Shown here: positions 17,591 to 27,667 of the stretch, in pieces | Layout of the letters: the number at the start of each line of letters is the position of its first letter | Position numbering within the stretch: the stretch's first letter is position 1 | Origin: Proteiniphilum sp. | Lineage (GTDB): Bacteria > Bacteroidota > Bacteroidia > Bacteroidales > Dysgonomonadaceae | Length of the DNA stretch: 64,000 nucleotides | Reading direction: 5' to 3' | Assembly (NCBI GenBank): GCA_015478855.1 | Contig: JADMKJ010000176.1 | Coordinates: 1-64,000 of the forward strand | Notes under the pieces: model-generated | Told to the model about the DNA's origin: nothing | Databases searched by the model: none | The model's input: only the letters and a program-made list of their open reading frames with translations | Translations under genes and position numbers: made by a program

Positions 17591-18901
17591 ATGAACATGC
17601 ATTATCTCTTTACCTCCGAATCGGTGTCAGAAGGACACCCCGATAAAGTAGCCGATCAGATTTCGGATGCTTTGCTTGATGAGTTCCTGGCGTATGACCG
17701 CGACTCAAAAGTAGCTTGCGAAACCCTCGTGACCACCGGGCAGGTGGTGCTGGCGGGTGAAGTAAAATCCCAGGCATATGTAGATGTAGCCGAAGTAGCC
17801 CGCGATGTAATTGCCCGTATTGGGTATACAAAGAGTGAATATCGCTTCGAAGCACAATCATGTGGTGTTTTCTCCAGTATTCATGAACAATCAGATGATA
17901 TTAACCGTGGTGTGGATCAGAAAGCCGATCCAATGGATCAGGGTGCAGGCGACCAGGGGATGATGTTTGGTTACGCTACCGATGAAACCGAGAACTATAT
18001 GCCGCTGCCAATCGATCTGAGTCATGCATTACTGCTGGAACTTGCCAACATCCGCAAGAACGAGCCGGAGCTGATGCCTTATCTCCGTCCCGATGCCAAG
18101 TCACAGGTTACAGTCGAATACAATGAGGAGGGTGTGCCACAGCGCATCGTCGCCATTGTACTCTCCACGCAGCACGATGAGTTTGAAATACCAAATGCCA
18201 ACACTAAAGAGGCTGCACTGGAGGCTGATAAAAAGATGCAGTCACACATCAAATCTGATGTGAAGACGATTCTTATCCCCCGCGTAAAAGCCCAATACAA
18301 AGGGCGTAAAGATGTACTCAAATTGTTCGAAGGTGATATCACCTATCATGTGAATCCCACCGGTAAGTTCGTGATTGGCGGTCCACATGGTGATACCGGA
18401 TTGACAGGTCGTAAAATCATTGTGGATACCTATGGCGGTAAAGCACCTCATGGGGGTGGTGCTTTTTCCGGAAAAGATCCCTCCAAAGTAGATCGTTCAG
18501 CTGCCTATGCAGCAAGACATATAGCCAAGAATATGGTTGCGGCGGGCGTAGCCTCCGAGATGCTGATACAGCTCTCCTATGCTATTGGCATTGCTGAACC
18601 GATGAGCATCTTCGTCGATACCTATGGTAAAAGTAAGCTGAAAATATCAGATGCAGAGATAGCCAGTAAAATTAAAACAATGTTCGATTTACGGCCCAAA
18701 GCAATAGAGCAAAGGCTCGCCCTACGTAATCCCATATATTTCGAGACCGCTTCATACGGACATATGGGTCGTGAGTGCAAAGTGGTGAAGAAGGTTTTTA
18801 ACTCTCGCTACATGTCGGAACCGATAAAAGTGGAAGTGGAACTTTTCACCTGGGAGAAGCTGGATTATGTAGATCAAATAAGAAAAGAGTTTGGATTATA
18901 G
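17591..18901 (+). CDS. metK: S-adenosylmethionine synthase (MetK)
   Basis: This 436-residue enzyme makes SAM from methionine and ATP. It begins with [20 protein letters not shown], contains the [16 protein letters not shown] signature near residue 118, and [19 protein letters not shown] near residue 290. Length is in the upper range for the family, with an insertion in the middle typical of Bacteroidetes. ATG 17597 is an equally good start. It is the first gene of a probable metK-LOG-DUF4271-hemD transcript with a long leader that may sense SAM. Confidence 0.97.
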   Translation: MNMHYLFTSESVSEGHPDKVADQISDALLDEFLAYDRDSKVACETLVTTGQVVLAGEVKSQAYVDVAEVARDVIARIGYTKSEYRFEAQSCGVFSSIHEQSDDINRGVDQKADPMDQGAGDQGMMFGYATDETENYMPLPIDLSHALLLELANIRKNEPELMPYLRPDAKSQVTVEYNEEGVPQRIVAIVLSTQHDEFEIPNANTKEAALEADKKMQSHIKSDVKTILIPRVKAQYKGRKDVLKLFEGDITYHVNPTGKFVIGGPHGDTGLTGRKIIVDTYGGKAPHGGGAFSGKDPSKVDRSAAYAARHIAKNMVAAGVASEMLIQLSYAIGIAEPMSIFVDTYGKSKLKISDAEIASKIKTMFDLRPKAIEQRLALRNPIYFETASYGHMGRECKVVKKVFNSRYMSEPIKVEVELFTWEKLDYVDQIRKEFGL

Positions 18902-19478
18902 TGTAGTGGTATATTGTGCGTCCAGTTCGCAGATCGATCAACATTATTTCGATGCTGCGGCACAGCTGGGTGAACTTCTCGCCCTGAACGGGATCATCTG
19001 TATCAACGGTGCGGGCAAGCATGGACTGATGGGTGCACTGAATGATTCAGTGCTCAGAAACGGAGGTAAAGTTAAAGGAGTTATCCCTCGTTTTATGGCA
19101 GATGCAGGTTTGGGACATGATCATCTTACCGAAACCATCATCACCGAAACAATCCATGAGCGGAAGGCTGCCATGGCATATCAATCAAATGCGGCGGTAG
19201 CACTTCCGGGAGGGGTGGGGACGCTTGAAGAGCTGGCAGAGATCATCACCTGGAAGCAGCTGGGTTTGTACAGTAATCCCATTGTCCTTCTTAATACAGA
19301 TCACTATTACGACCACCTGCTCGCATTTTTCGATAAGATGATTGAAGATAAATTTTTGAAATCAGCCTATCGCGAAATATGGAAGGTTGCCAATAACCCC
19401 GCAGAAGTGATTGACTATCTTAAGAATTTCCCTGACTGGGATCCCTCTTTTACCAAATATCACGAAAAAGAGTTGTAA
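18891..19478 (+). CDS. LOG family protein (possible cytokinin riboside 5'-monophosphate phosphoribohydrolase)
   Basis: This 195-residue Rossmann-like protein has the LOG motifs RKAAM (about residues 91-95) and PGGVGTLEE (106-114). It probably hydrolyses nucleoside 5'-monophosphates at the N-glycosidic bond; the physiological role in bacteria is unclear. The start is TTG at 18891. The frame has a stop at 18879-18881 and no ATG before the conserved VVVYCASSS segment, so the gene must begin inside the metK stop region (11-nt overlap). Confidence 0.87.
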   Translation: MDYSVVVYCASSSQIDQHYFDAAAQLGELLALNGIICINGAGKHGLMGALNDSVLRNGGKVKGVIPRFMADAGLGHDHLTETIITETIHERKAAMAYQSNAAVALPGGVGTLEELAEIITWKQLGLYSNPIVLLNTDHYYDHLLAFFDKMIEDKFLKSAYREIWKVANNPAEVIDYLKNFPDWDPSFTKYHEKEL

Positions 19479-19511
19479 ATTTGCGGGATGTGATATCAAC
19501 AGAGGATAAAG

Positions 19512-20405
19512 GTGCCCGACAATAGAACAGATACAATACAAAATGCTCTTCCACTCTTTCTGAAAGCGGAAAAGTATCCATACGAGCCTGATTCACTGAT
19601 GATGAATTTTGGTGTGTATGAATATCTTCCTACAGACAAGTCACATCTTTTTTTTAATTCTGATACAGCCGTAACGGGTACAAGCCCATTGCTGCTGTCT
19701 GGTATTGAGGGTGTCACCATGCCCTTTTCTCCCTGGACTTCGAGTGTGATCTTTCTGCTAATGCTGGTTAATTTCATGTTGTTCGCTTTCATTTTTCATA
19801 AAGAGGGAGTTGCCTTGACAGCCAACTTTAAACAAATATTTACTTTAGGTAAGCGAGCAGCTCTTCTCCGTAAGGAACAGGTGACCATCACCGAGGCCTG
19901 GGGCGAGTTCTTTATGATTGTGCAGACGATCCTGGTCATCACCATACTTCTCTTTACCTATTTGTGGGATAGAGGTCTCTCTATGCTCTCATACACAGAA
20001 TTAACACTGAGCTTCCTCTTTATCTTTTTCGCGTTCTCCCTTTTTGTGTGCCTGAAGATATTGATGTATAAAACTATTGGCACCTTCTTTTTACGGGTAG
20101 AGATGAAGAATTGGGTTACTCAATATTCAAGGCTGTTTGAGCTGGGCGGAATTGTTTTGTTACTACCGGTAGTCTGTTACATCTATTTACATGAATTAAG
20201 AAATATTATACAGATATTTTTTATTATACTCTTTTTTATCACTCGCCTGGTGATTGTGATTGAGTTATTAAATATTTTTGTTAAAAATAAAGTCGGGTTT
20301 TTTTATTTTTTTGCCTATCTTTGCGGAACTGAAATTGCGCCCTATTTACTATTCTATAAAGGAGTGCTATCAATCATAAGTATTGCAGCAAATAACATTG
20401 TATGA
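19512..20405 (+). CDS. DUF4271 integral membrane protein
   Basis: This 297-residue protein has a soluble N-terminal third and then about six to seven hydrophobic segments from residue 75 onward, as in DUF4271. It is of unknown function and is regularly found before hemD in Bacteroidales. The start is GTG at 19512, preceded by AGAGG at 19501-19505, one of the few Shine-Dalgarno-like sequences in the window; no ATG is available in frame. It overlaps hemD by 4 nt (ATGA). Confidence 0.82.
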   Translation: MPDNRTDTIQNALPLFLKAEKYPYEPDSLMMNFGVYEYLPTDKSHLFFNSDTAVTGTSPLLLSGIEGVTMPFSPWTSSVIFLLMLVNFMLFAFIFHKEGVALTANFKQIFTLGKRAALLRKEQVTITEAWGEFFMIVQTILVITILLFTYLWDRGLSMLSYTELTLSFLFIFFAFSLFVCLKILMYKTIGTFFLRVEMKNWVTQYSRLFELGGIVLLLPVVCYIYLHELRNIIQIFFIILFFITRLVIVIELLNIFVKNKVGFFYFFAYLCGTEIAPYLLFYKGVLSIISIAANNIV

Positions 20406-21163
20406 ACGCCCGGAAAGTAAAGAAAATTCTTATTTCACAACCCAGACCCAATAGCGAAAAGTCTCCCTATTACGATCTTGCGGAAAAGTATCATGTGGAT
20501 GTACATTTCTATCCATTTATAAAGGTAGAGAGAGTATCACTCAAAGAGTTTCGTCAGCAACGAATAAACATTTTGGATTTTTCAGCGATTGTATTCACCG
20601 CCCGCACAGCAGTGGATAAATTCTTTTCAATCTGTGAAGAGTTGAAGATCGTGATACCAGAAACGATGAAATATTTTTGTGTTTCGGAGACTGTTGCACT
20701 TTATCTGCAAAAGTATATCATCTACAGGAAAAGAAAAATCTTTTTCAGTCAAACCGGTAAGATAGATGGATTGAACAATGCTTTTACGAAGCATTCAAAG
20801 GAGAAGTTTCTTTTTCCTGTTCCCGAAGAACATAATGAAGAGATTAGTTCATATCTTGATACAAAAAAAATCAACTACACGAAGAGTGTAATGTACAGGA
20901 CGGTGAGTAACACATTTGAAGAGGGAGAACAATTGGATTACGATATGATCATCTTCTTCAGTCCTCTCGGAATCCACTCACTGGTAACTAATTTCCCCGA
21001 TTTCAAACAGGGTGATATGGCCATCGGATGCTTCGGTAATACTACGGCGAAGACGGTGGTTGAGTTAGGGATGCGGCTCGACTGTGAGGCGCCTCAGCCT
21101 GATTATCCGTCAATGACAGCTGCACTGGAGGCATTCCTCAAAGAGAATCATAAAAACAGTTAA
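20402..21163 (+). CDS. hemD: Uroporphyrinogen-III synthase (HemD-like)
   Basis: This 253-residue protein resembles HemD, which cyclises hydroxymethylbilane for haem and corrinoid synthesis. HemD is weakly conserved. Visible landmarks are KILISQPRP at the start, FTARTAVDKFF near residue 65, IIFFSPLGIHSLV near 180 and the CFGNTTAKTV segment near 205. It overlaps the DUF4271 gene by 4 nt and is followed by a strong hairpin. Confidence 0.85.
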   Translation: MNARKVKKILISQPRPNSEKSPYYDLAEKYHVDVHFYPFIKVERVSLKEFRQQRINILDFSAIVFTARTAVDKFFSICEELKIVIPETMKYFCVSETVALYLQKYIIYRKRKIFFSQTGKIDGLNNAFTKHSKEKFLFPVPEEHNEEISSYLDTKKINYTKSVMYRTVSNTFEEGEQLDYDMIIFFSPLGIHSLVTNFPDFKQGDMAIGCFGNTTAKTVVELGMRLDCEAPQPDYPSMTAALEAFLKENHKNS

Positions 21164-21193
21164 TTCCCGGTAACGAGTCCGGTTTTATAACGT

Positions 21194-21230
21194 GAGCCGA
21201 TGAAATCCATTGTGAATTCATCGGCTCTTT
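21194..21230. terminator. Bidirectional hairpin between hemD and tatD
   Basis: GAGCCGATGAA (21194-21204) and TTCATCGGCTC (21217-21227) form a perfect 11-bp stem with a 12-nt loop, followed by TTTATT. It lies between convergent genes. Confidence 0.75.
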
Positions 21231-21257
21231 ATTGATTTTATCCCATGTAGTGGAGTA

Positions 21258-21959
21258 TTATTCACCCTCCTCCTCTTCGTCCGGATAATAAGGTTTGGGT
21301 GGTGGTAAAGCCGGAAATATCCTCCGTACATTTTCAGCGATTCTACCGGCAAACTCCTCCACCTCCATATTTAGTGCCAGAGCGGTTTGTAAATAGATCT
21401 CCCTGATTGTCATCTCATCCTCATCTGTCTCGCAGAAAAGTGAGTCGAGGGGTATCAGCTGCATCGATTCCACATTGATGTTGTCACCGATGGAAAAGAG
21501 AAATCCCTCTTTGATAAGTCGTTTTGTGAGCTCAGGCCTGCCGCGGTAGCCATGTATGATCCACGGCTCCGTCGGCCTTGTCTCTTTTCTCACCTGTATC
21601 AGCTCTTCCCAGGCTTTCACGCAGTGAATGATCACTGGTTTGCTCAGTTTTTCAGAGAGCTTAATATGCTTCTTGAATACAGCCGTTTGTACTTCAAAGG
21701 AAGGTCCTTTAAGGCGGTCCAGGCCTGTCTCGCCAATGGCGATTATACGCGGGTTTGGTGCAATCTCATTCAGATACGCCATCTGTGTGTCGCTATCTTC
21801 TGAATACCAGGGGTGTATGCCGCATGAGAAAGCATGACGCTCATACGATTCTTTGGCTACTTCAAACTCAAGGGGGTATACATCGAAGATACACGAGTGA
21901 TAGGGATCATCGTTATCCTCGAGAAAAATCTGATGGGTGTGTACGTCGTAAAATTCCAT
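21258..21959 (-). CDS. TatD family metal-dependent hydrolase
   Basis: This 233-residue TIM-barrel hydrolase has the metal ligands DVHTHQ (residues 5-10), GIHPWYS, AIGETGLD (Glu of motif III), VIIHC, IHGYRG and CETDE. TatD proteins act as 3'-5' DNases or exonucleases on damaged nucleic acid. It is somewhat shorter than E. coli TatD (260) and has an acidic tail (DEEEEGE). It is the last gene of rnpA-yidD-tatD, 3 nt after yidD. Confidence 0.9.
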   Translation of the reverse strand: MEFYDVHTHQIFLEDNDDPYHSCIFDVYPLEFEVAKESYERHAFSCGIHPWYSEDSDTQMAYLNEIAPNPRIIAIGETGLDRLKGPSFEVQTAVFKKHIKLSEKLSKPVIIHCVKAWEELIQVRKETRPTEPWIIHGYRGRPELTKRLIKEGFLFSIGDNINVESMQLIPLDSLFCETDEDEMTIREIYLQTALALNMEVEEFAGRIAENVRRIFPALPPPKPYYPDEEEEGE

Positions 21960-21962
21960 ACG

Positions 21963-22238
21963 TTATATCTCCTCTGCTTTCGACTTGTTTTTCTTAGGCC
22001 TTGGTTCTGGCACCGGATCGAACCCCGATCCACCCCATGGGTTACAGCTTAAGATGCGCCTGGCAGACAAGTAAGAGCCCCTGAAAGGGCCATGTTTTTT
22101 TAAAGCTTCTATCGTATAAACAGAACAGCTGGGTGTATAGCGGCAGCTGGGCGGCGTGAGAGGGGAGATTACAGCCCGGTAGAAATAGACGGGAAGAAGA
22201 AAAATCCACGTCAGGAGATTCTTTAACCCTTTCAACAT
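21963..22238 (-). CDS. yidD: Membrane protein insertion efficiency factor YidD
   Basis: This 91-residue YidD has the family motif [20 protein letters not shown], including conserved cysteines, followed by [19 protein letters not shown]. It associates with the inner membrane and assists YidC-dependent insertion. It overlaps the end of rnpA by 7 nt, the usual rnpA-yidD pairing. Confidence 0.95.
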   Translation of the reverse strand: MLKGLKNLLTWIFLLPVYFYRAVISPLTPPSCRYTPSCSVYTIEALKKHGPFRGSYLSARRILSCNPWGGSGFDPVPEPRPKKNKSKAEEI

Positions 22239-22648
22239 TTTTCTTTTCTTATCTGTTGATTTAGTTCTCTCATCGCTTTTAGTACTCCTTTTTCAATTGT
22301 GACATAATCGCTCAGCTCATCTTTTACATAGATGAATGCCATCTCCATATGCACTGATAGCGGTTGTATTGTGTCGAATAACAGATGCTTGTTCAGCCTG
22401 TATACCTCTCTGAACAGCCTCTTCATACGATTGCGACCTACAGCCGCTTTCACTCTTTTTTTAGGGATGCTGATCATTACCGACAGGGGTTCTGTAGAAG
22501 TATCTGCTGTCTCCAGGTAGATAACCCTGAAGGGGTACGCCATAAAGGAACGTCCGTGGGTAAAGAGGGTTTCAATCCTTCTTTCTCCTGACATACGTTC
22601 TTTTTTAGTAAATCTGAAGCGCTCTTCTTCATTCATAGATAAAAGCAT
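22232..22648 (-). CDS. rnpA: Ribonuclease P protein component (RnpA)
   Basis: This 138-residue protein subunit of RNase P matures tRNA 5' ends with the catalytic RNA. The family signature is [14 protein letters not shown], near residues 73-86, and [15 protein letters not shown] lies near the N-terminus. Starts at 22648 or 22636 are both possible. A -7 element at 22671-22678 lies just upstream. rpmH is not adjacent here. Confidence 0.94.
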   Translation of the reverse strand: MLLSMNEEERFRFTKKERMSGERRIETLFTHGRSFMAYPFRVIYLETADTSTEPLSVMISIPKKRVKAAVGRNRMKRLFREVYRLNKHLLFDTIQPLSVHMEMAFIYVKDELSDYVTIEKGVLKAMRELNQQIRKEKC

Positions 22649-22670
22649 TCCTCCGAAAGCAATTACAAAG

Positions 22671-22678
22671 CAAAGATA
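22671..22678 (-). promoter_or_regulatory. -7 promoter element for rnpA-yidD-tatD
   Basis: TATCTTTG on the minus strand matches TAnnTTTG, 23 nt upstream of the ATG at 22648. Confidence 0.55.
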
Positions 22679-22752
22679 ATTGTTTTTGGCATCAATTATT
22701 GTTTTTAGGAAAAAAAAGTGGATAAGTGGATAACGGAGGAGCCGGTGAACTG

Positions 22753-23379
22753 TTACTTTCTTCCGAAATCAGCCGGGATCTCACCCCATTTTTTGGTCTC
22801 CCACTTCAGGATAGGATTCTTGTAGCTGTTCTCCCTCAACCATTTTTCTGCACGTGCGATCAGATCGAAGAGAGGCCTGTTGCGTTCAGACTGCTCCAGT
22901 TTTGTGTTGCACTTTTTTCTTTCTACCCATTTCATCGCGTTCACACTATCGGTATAGAGAGGAGTCTCCCTGCCACTCTTCTGCAGCAGTGCCAGGGCAT
23001 GAACAATTGCAAGGAACTCACCTATATTGTTGGTGCCCTCTTCCAGCGGACCTACATGGAAAATCTCAACACCATCGGCAACAAAAACACCCCGATACTC
23101 CATCAAACCCGGATTACCACTGCATGCGGCATCCACGGCAATACTTTCCCGGATGATTGATGTGGCTGATGTTTGTTCGGTTGGTTGATAGTTTTTTTTG
23201 CTGTTCAGGTGTTTCCATGGATTCTCATTGAACGCTTTTTTTGCTTCCTCCAAGGAGGTGAAAGATTTATAGCGGGCATTTTCAAAACCAAAAACCTGCA
23301 ACCTACACTCCTCCCATGAGGAGTAAATGCCCGGTTTCACCCCCTGCCATACCACATAGAATTTTTCTCGCGCCATCAT
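22753..23379 (-). CDS. rnhA: Ribonuclease H1 with viroplasmin-like N-terminal domain
   Basis: This 208-residue protein has an N-terminal viroplasmin/RNase H1 hybrid-binding domain (KFYVVWQGVKPGIYSSWEEC). The RNase H domain carries Asp83 (VDAACSGNPG), Glu121 (IGEFLAI), Asp144 (YTDSVNA) and Asp204 (PADFGRK). It removes RNA from RNA:DNA hybrids. It follows a small membrane protein gene by 8 nt. Confidence 0.93.
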   Translation of the reverse strand: MMAREKFYVVWQGVKPGIYSSWEECRLQVFGFENARYKSFTSLEEAKKAFNENPWKHLNSKKNYQPTEQTSATSIIRESIAVDAACSGNPGLMEYRGVFVADGVEIFHVGPLEEGTNNIGEFLAIVHALALLQKSGRETPLYTDSVNAMKWVERKKCNTKLEQSERNRPLFDLIARAEKWLRENSYKNPILKWETKKWGEIPADFGRK

Positions 23380-23387
23380 TCACCTTT

Positions 23388-23843
23388 TCACATCGATTCC
23401 AGTATATAGGGTGTCAGATCCTCCTGTGTGGTCGGATTAATCTGTTTTTCCTCTATAGTGATGATGCTGTCAACGATAAAATTTGTATACCCGCGCCATG
23501 GCAGTTTGCCGAAATACTCCCTGTAATGCAGCTGAACGATCTTGCCGCTGGCAACCATCAAACGCTGGGCGATCTCTTTGTCTTCAACCGAGAAATCGAA
23601 CTGATTCGATTGCAGTCCTCCCGGCTGATCGGCACGAAAACCGGACTGTATCAGCTTTCCCTCGTAGGTTTTGAATACTACCCCTTTGTAGACGAGATAG
23701 TTCAGCTCTCCCGATTTCACGCCGGTGCCAAAGACATAGTAGTAGCGGACATAAACGAATATTGCCAGTGACAATATCAATATGCCAAGGAACCAACGGA
23801 GTGCCTTGCGGCTCTTTTTCCTCTTAGGAGTTAAGTCATCCAT
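23388..23843 (-). CDS. Conserved single-pass membrane protein, unknown function
   Basis: This 151-residue protein has a basic N-terminus (PKRKKSRKALR), one transmembrane helix (about residues 17-35) and an extracytoplasmic domain with HYREYFGKLPWRG near residue 105. I do not recognise a named family, although similar proteins occur upstream of rnhA in Bacteroidales. It probably shares a transcript with rnhA. Confidence 0.75.
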   Translation of the reverse strand: MDDLTPKRKKSRKALRWFLGILILSLAIFVYVRYYYVFGTGVKSGELNYLVYKGVVFKTYEGKLIQSGFRADQPGGLQSNQFDFSVEDKEIAQRLMVASGKIVQLHYREYFGKLPWRGYTNFIVDSIITIEEKQINPTTQEDLTPYILESM

Positions 23844-23938
23844 AAATAATATCTTATTTGTGATTGTAAAGGTACATCATTTTTGACTTTTTAAGTGAAT
23901 GAATGCACAAAAATCGATGCTTTTAACCCAAATTGACT

Positions 23939-23946
23939 TAACTTTG
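23939..23946 (+). promoter_or_regulatory. -7 promoter element for the C1 peptidase gene
   Basis: TAACTTTG matches TAnnTTTG, about 70 nt before the ATG at 24018. Confidence 0.5.
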
Positions 23947-24017
23947 TAGAGATATGAAACAGGCATTAGTCTTCCTGTCACATAAAAACTGATTCTACAA
24001 TTCTAAAATGTTTATCA

Positions 24018-25187
24018 ATGAAAAAGTTGCTTTTTACCCTCACTTTACTGTTATCAGTACTTACCGTCTCAGCACAGAGTGTATATCAATTTAAAGTCAT
24101 CAAAGAGAATCCTGTCACAGAGGTGAAAAATCAGTCCAGTACGGGCACTTGCTGGAGTTTTTCGGGTGTGGGACTTCTTGAGTCGGAATTACTCAGGATG
24201 GGTAAAGGCAGGTTTGATCTTTCAGAGATGTATATCGTACGCAAAAACTATGAAGATAAAGCACTCAAGCATGCAAGGCTGCACGGAAACCTCAACTTTG
24301 CTGCCGGAGGTTCTTTTGCCGATGTGATTGAGACCATCAACAATTTCGGGATAATACCTGAAGAGAGCTACAAAGGACTCAACTACGGCTCCGAAACACA
24401 CAATCATGGTGAACTGGATAAGGTCCTGAAGGGATACATGGATGGCATCATAGGAGCAAGAGCGCTTTCACCGGTATGGTTCAACGCTTTTTCAGGTATA
24501 CTCGACACCTATCTTGGGGAGGTGCCTGAAACCTTTACCTATGAAGGGCAGCAATATACACCACACACCTTTGCTTCATTTCTGGGTTTGAATCAGGATG
24601 AGTATATTTCACTCACCTCGTTCAACCATCACCCTTACTACAAGCCGTTTGCTTTAGAAGTGCCTGATAACTGGCGTTGGGCTGATTCCTATAATCTACC
24701 GGTGGAGGAGATGATGGAGGTGATAGATAATGCCATCAAAAAAGGTTACACCATTGCATGGGCTTCAGATGTAAGTGAAGCCGGATTCTCACGTGAAGGA
24801 ATTGCTATCGTGCCTGATGAAAGTGCCGCTGAAAATGCCGGATCTGATCAGGCCAGATGGCTGGGACTCTCCAGCCGTGAACGCGATGCCGAGATGAGAG
24901 TACGTGTGGGAAGAGAGATCCTGGCTGAGAAAACGATCACACAGGAGATGCGTCAACTTTCATTTGACGACTACTCCACCACCGATGATCACGGAATGCA
25001 GATATACGGTATTGCTGAGGATCAAGAGGGCAATAAGTTCTATATGGTGAAGAATTCATGGGGACAAACAGGTCCTTATAATGGATTGTGGTATGCCTCC
25101 GACTCTTTTATCCGCTATAAAACCCTGAGTATTGTGATGCATAAGGATGCATTACCCTCATCGATCACCAGGAAGCTGGGATTATAG
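24018..25187 (+). CDS. Secreted C1 (papain/bleomycin hydrolase-like) cysteine peptidase
   Basis: This 389-residue protein has a signal peptide (cut after VSAQ) and a C1 peptidase fold. The catalytic residues are Gln39, Cys45 in GTCWSFSG, His325 in DDHGMQ and Asn346 in KNSWG. The overall layout is that of bleomycin hydrolase/PepC, but the signal peptide places it outside the cytoplasm. It probably trims peptides in the periplasm for amino acid use. murF follows after 20 nt. Confidence 0.92.
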   Translation: MKKLLFTLTLLLSVLTVSAQSVYQFKVIKENPVTEVKNQSSTGTCWSFSGVGLLESELLRMGKGRFDLSEMYIVRKNYEDKALKHARLHGNLNFAAGGSFADVIETINNFGIIPEESYKGLNYGSETHNHGELDKVLKGYMDGIIGARALSPVWFNAFSGILDTYLGEVPETFTYEGQQYTPHTFASFLGLNQDEYISLTSFNHHPYYKPFALEVPDNWRWADSYNLPVEEMMEVIDNAIKKGYTIAWASDVSEAGFSREGIAIVPDESAAENAGSDQARWLGLSSRERDAEMRVRVGREILAEKTITQEMRQLSFDDYSTTDDHGMQIYGIAEDQEGNKFYMVKNSWGQTGPYNGLWYASDSFIRYKTLSIVMHKDALPSSITRKLGL

Positions 25188-25207
25188 TTTTTCCAGGCGC
25201 AGGTCAT

Positions 25208-26512
25208 ATGAATACAGCAGAATTACATTCTCTTTTTCTCAAAAATCCCACAATCACAACTGATTCAAGGATATGCACCAGAGGATCAATGTTCTTTGCA
25301 CTCAAAGGAGAGAACTTTAACGGAAATCTGTTTGCTGAACAAGCACTGGAGGCGGGTTGTGCTTATGCAGTCGTAGATGAATGGCCGGAGGATAAACCTG
25401 TGGGAGAGCGGTTTATCATCGTTGATGATGTCCTCGTTTCTCTGCAGAAGCTGGCCAACTACCATCGCAGGAAGCTGAAGATCCCGATCATCGGCATCAC
25501 CGGTACCAACGGAAAGACAACCACCAAGGAGCTTATCGCCATAGCCCTCACCCGTGAGTTCAGGGTGGCCTTTACCGAGGGGAATTTAAACAATCATATT
25601 GGTGTTCCGCTTACCCTGCTCTCAATGAACAGATCACATGAGATTGGAGTGGTGGAGATGGGAGCCAATCATCCGGGAGATATAAGGGAGTTGTGCGAAA
25701 TTGCTGAGCCCAACTACGGACTGATCACCAACGTGGGCAGAGCGCATCTGGAGGGATTCGGGACATTTGAGCAGCTTGTTGCCACAAAGGGTGAGTTGTA
25801 CAACTATATCCGTGAAAAGGAGGGAAAAGTCTTCGTGAATAAGGAGAATAAGATTTTATATGAGTTATCGGATGGGATGGATCGTATCCTTTACGGCAGG
25901 AACGATGCCTCACTCTTTGCCTCAGGCAGAATTGCCGACGCCACACCTTTTCTGGAGTTCGACTGGAGCTTTTTCGACAGTTCCTACAGGGTGAAGACCA
26001 ATCTGGTAGGTGAATTCAATTTCGAAAATGCAATTGCCGCAGTGGCGGTTTGTAAATTTTTCGGGATCAATGCAGAACGTATAAGTGCTGCTCTCGAAGA
26101 GTATGAGCCTAAGAACAACCGCTCACAGTTCAAACGTACCGGGATGAATGATCTGATTATCGATGCATACAATGCGAACCCTACCAGCATGAAAGCCTCG
26201 CTGGAATTCTTCACATCGATACCCACCACATTGCCAAAGATGGTTATTCTTGGTGAGATGAAAGAGCTTGGAGATGTAGGTGATGAGGAACACCGCAAGA
26301 TGGTGCAATTTCTCAGGAAACAACCCTACGACAGAGTCTACCTGGTGGGGTCCGTTTTTAAGAATCAAACCGATGCCGGTGATATCTTTCATCTCTTTGA
26401 AGATGTGGATGAGTTAATAGGTTTTCTGAAAAAAGAACCGGTAAGCAATCACTATATTTTGTTGAAAGGTTCTCACTCCATCCATCTGGAGAAGGCTGTG
26501 GATTATCTCTGA
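25208..26512 (+). CDS. murF: UDP-MurNAc-tripeptide--D-Ala-D-Ala ligase (MurF)
   Basis: This 434-residue cytosolic Mur ligase adds D-Ala-D-Ala to the peptidoglycan precursor. The ATP site GITGTNGKTTTKEL lies near residues 96-109, then VVEMGANHPGDI and GRAHLEGFG. The C-terminal domain contains DAYNANPTSMKASLE, which is MurF-specific. It is 20 nt from the peptidase gene and outside any mur cluster, as is usual in this phylum. Confidence 0.96.
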   Translation: MNTAELHSLFLKNPTITTDSRICTRGSMFFALKGENFNGNLFAEQALEAGCAYAVVDEWPEDKPVGERFIIVDDVLVSLQKLANYHRRKLKIPIIGITGTNGKTTTKELIAIALTREFRVAFTEGNLNNHIGVPLTLLSMNRSHEIGVVEMGANHPGDIRELCEIAEPNYGLITNVGRAHLEGFGTFEQLVATKGELYNYIREKEGKVFVNKENKILYELSDGMDRILYGRNDASLFASGRIADATPFLEFDWSFFDSSYRVKTNLVGEFNFENAIAAVAVCKFFGINAERISAALEEYEPKNNRSQFKRTGMNDLIIDAYNANPTSMKASLEFFTSIPTTLPKMVILGEMKELGDVGDEEHRKMVQFLRKQPYDRVYLVGSVFKNQTDAGDIFHLFEDVDELIGFLKKEPVSNHYILLKGSHSIHLEKAVDYL

Positions 26513-26513
26513 G

Positions 26514-27650
26514 TTATTTCATAAAGGTTACTGTCAGCATTACCATCTCAGAGACCGTGCCGATACGATATTGCGGTCCTACCAGACCAATACCGGAGGT
26601 GACATAGACATGGGTGTCCCCTTTTTTCTTGTAACCATGAGCTACTTCAAAGAGCATTTCAGTGGCGATGTTACCGGGAAAAGCCTGGCCATGGTGCGTA
26701 TGGCCATATAGAGCGATATCTACCCCAGCTTCTGCCTCCTCATCCAGGTTGTTGGGTGTGTGATTCAGCAAAATCACCGGTTTCGATCTATCCACCTGCT
26801 GGTCAGTGAGAAGATCCTCCGTTGACTTCCGGTGATGGATGACAATATCTTCACGGCCCACCACATAAAATGCACTGTCAACCAATACAGCAGAATCCCG
26901 AAGCACGGTGATACCCACATCATTCAGCAGTTTAATCTTCTGCTCACTTTCATACCTGTATTCATGATTACCCGTGCAGGTGTATACACCCAAAGGTGCG
27001 GATAAACGTTTTAGCTCCTCATCCATCCGTTGTTGCAGCACAGGTTCAATTTGTGAGTCGAAGATATCACCTACAAAGAGAATAAGGTCGGGCTGTTGTG
27101 CCATGATCAGATTCACAAATCGGTTTGTGTGACTGCGGTCTATCATCCACCCGAGGTGAAGATCACCTATCATCGCAATACGTACAGAATCAAGATCTCC
27201 CGCTCTCTTGTTCACTGTCACGGGTACCTGCTGCACTACAGCATGCATGAACCTGTATCTTCCATGGATCATGATAGCTGTCACAATCACGATGGTCACA
27301 AGAAAAAAGTGCATCTTCAAACGATGCGGTTGTCTTCTTATTGAGCGGAGAGGATTACGCAGCTGCTTTCTCCATATCAGGTAGCACAGGTCAATGAGCA
27401 ACAATACCCCCCCTGAATAGAGTAGAAAGAGCATCCAGCTGGTTCCCATCACGCGGATCAGCTGTGTTATCTGTTCGGGAAGATGTCGGTAAAAGAAAAA
27501 ACCGGTGGCATAAACCAGCAGTTCAGTCCCAAAAAGAATGGTGAGTATGATGCGTCCCCACTTTTTCCCTTCAAAGGCGTGATAACCCTTCAGATATACC
27601 AGTATATTGATGGTCAGATGAATAATAAACGCATTAATAAGAGCACGCAT
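26514..27650 (-). CDS. Membrane-anchored metallophosphoesterase (YkuE/YaeI-like)
   Basis: This 378-residue protein has four or five hydrophobic segments in the first 135 residues. A calcineurin-like phosphoesterase domain follows with MIGDLHLGW, GDIFDSQ, GNHEYRY, NHTPN and GHTHHGQ. It should hydrolyse a phosphoester at the membrane, possibly a lipid phosphate. It lies 17 nt downstream of the LysO genes on the same strand and converges with murF (1 bp apart). Confidence 0.9.
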   Translation of the reverse strand: MRALINAFIIHLTINILVYLKGYHAFEGKKWGRIILTILFGTELLVYATGFFFYRHLPEQITQLIRVMGTSWMLFLLYSGGVLLLIDLCYLIWRKQLRNPLRSIRRQPHRLKMHFFLVTIVIVTAIMIHGRYRFMHAVVQQVPVTVNKRAGDLDSVRIAMIGDLHLGWMIDRSHTNRFVNLIMAQQPDLILFVGDIFDSQIEPVLQQRMDEELKRLSAPLGVYTCTGNHEYRYESEQKIKLLNDVGITVLRDSAVLVDSAFYVVGREDIVIHHRKSTEDLLTDQQVDRSKPVILLNHTPNNLDEEAEAGVDIALYGHTHHGQAFPGNIATEMLFEVAHGYKKKGDTHVYVTSGIGLVGPQYRIGTVSEMVMLTVTFMK

Positions 27651-27667
27651 AGAGTGACACTATTGAA

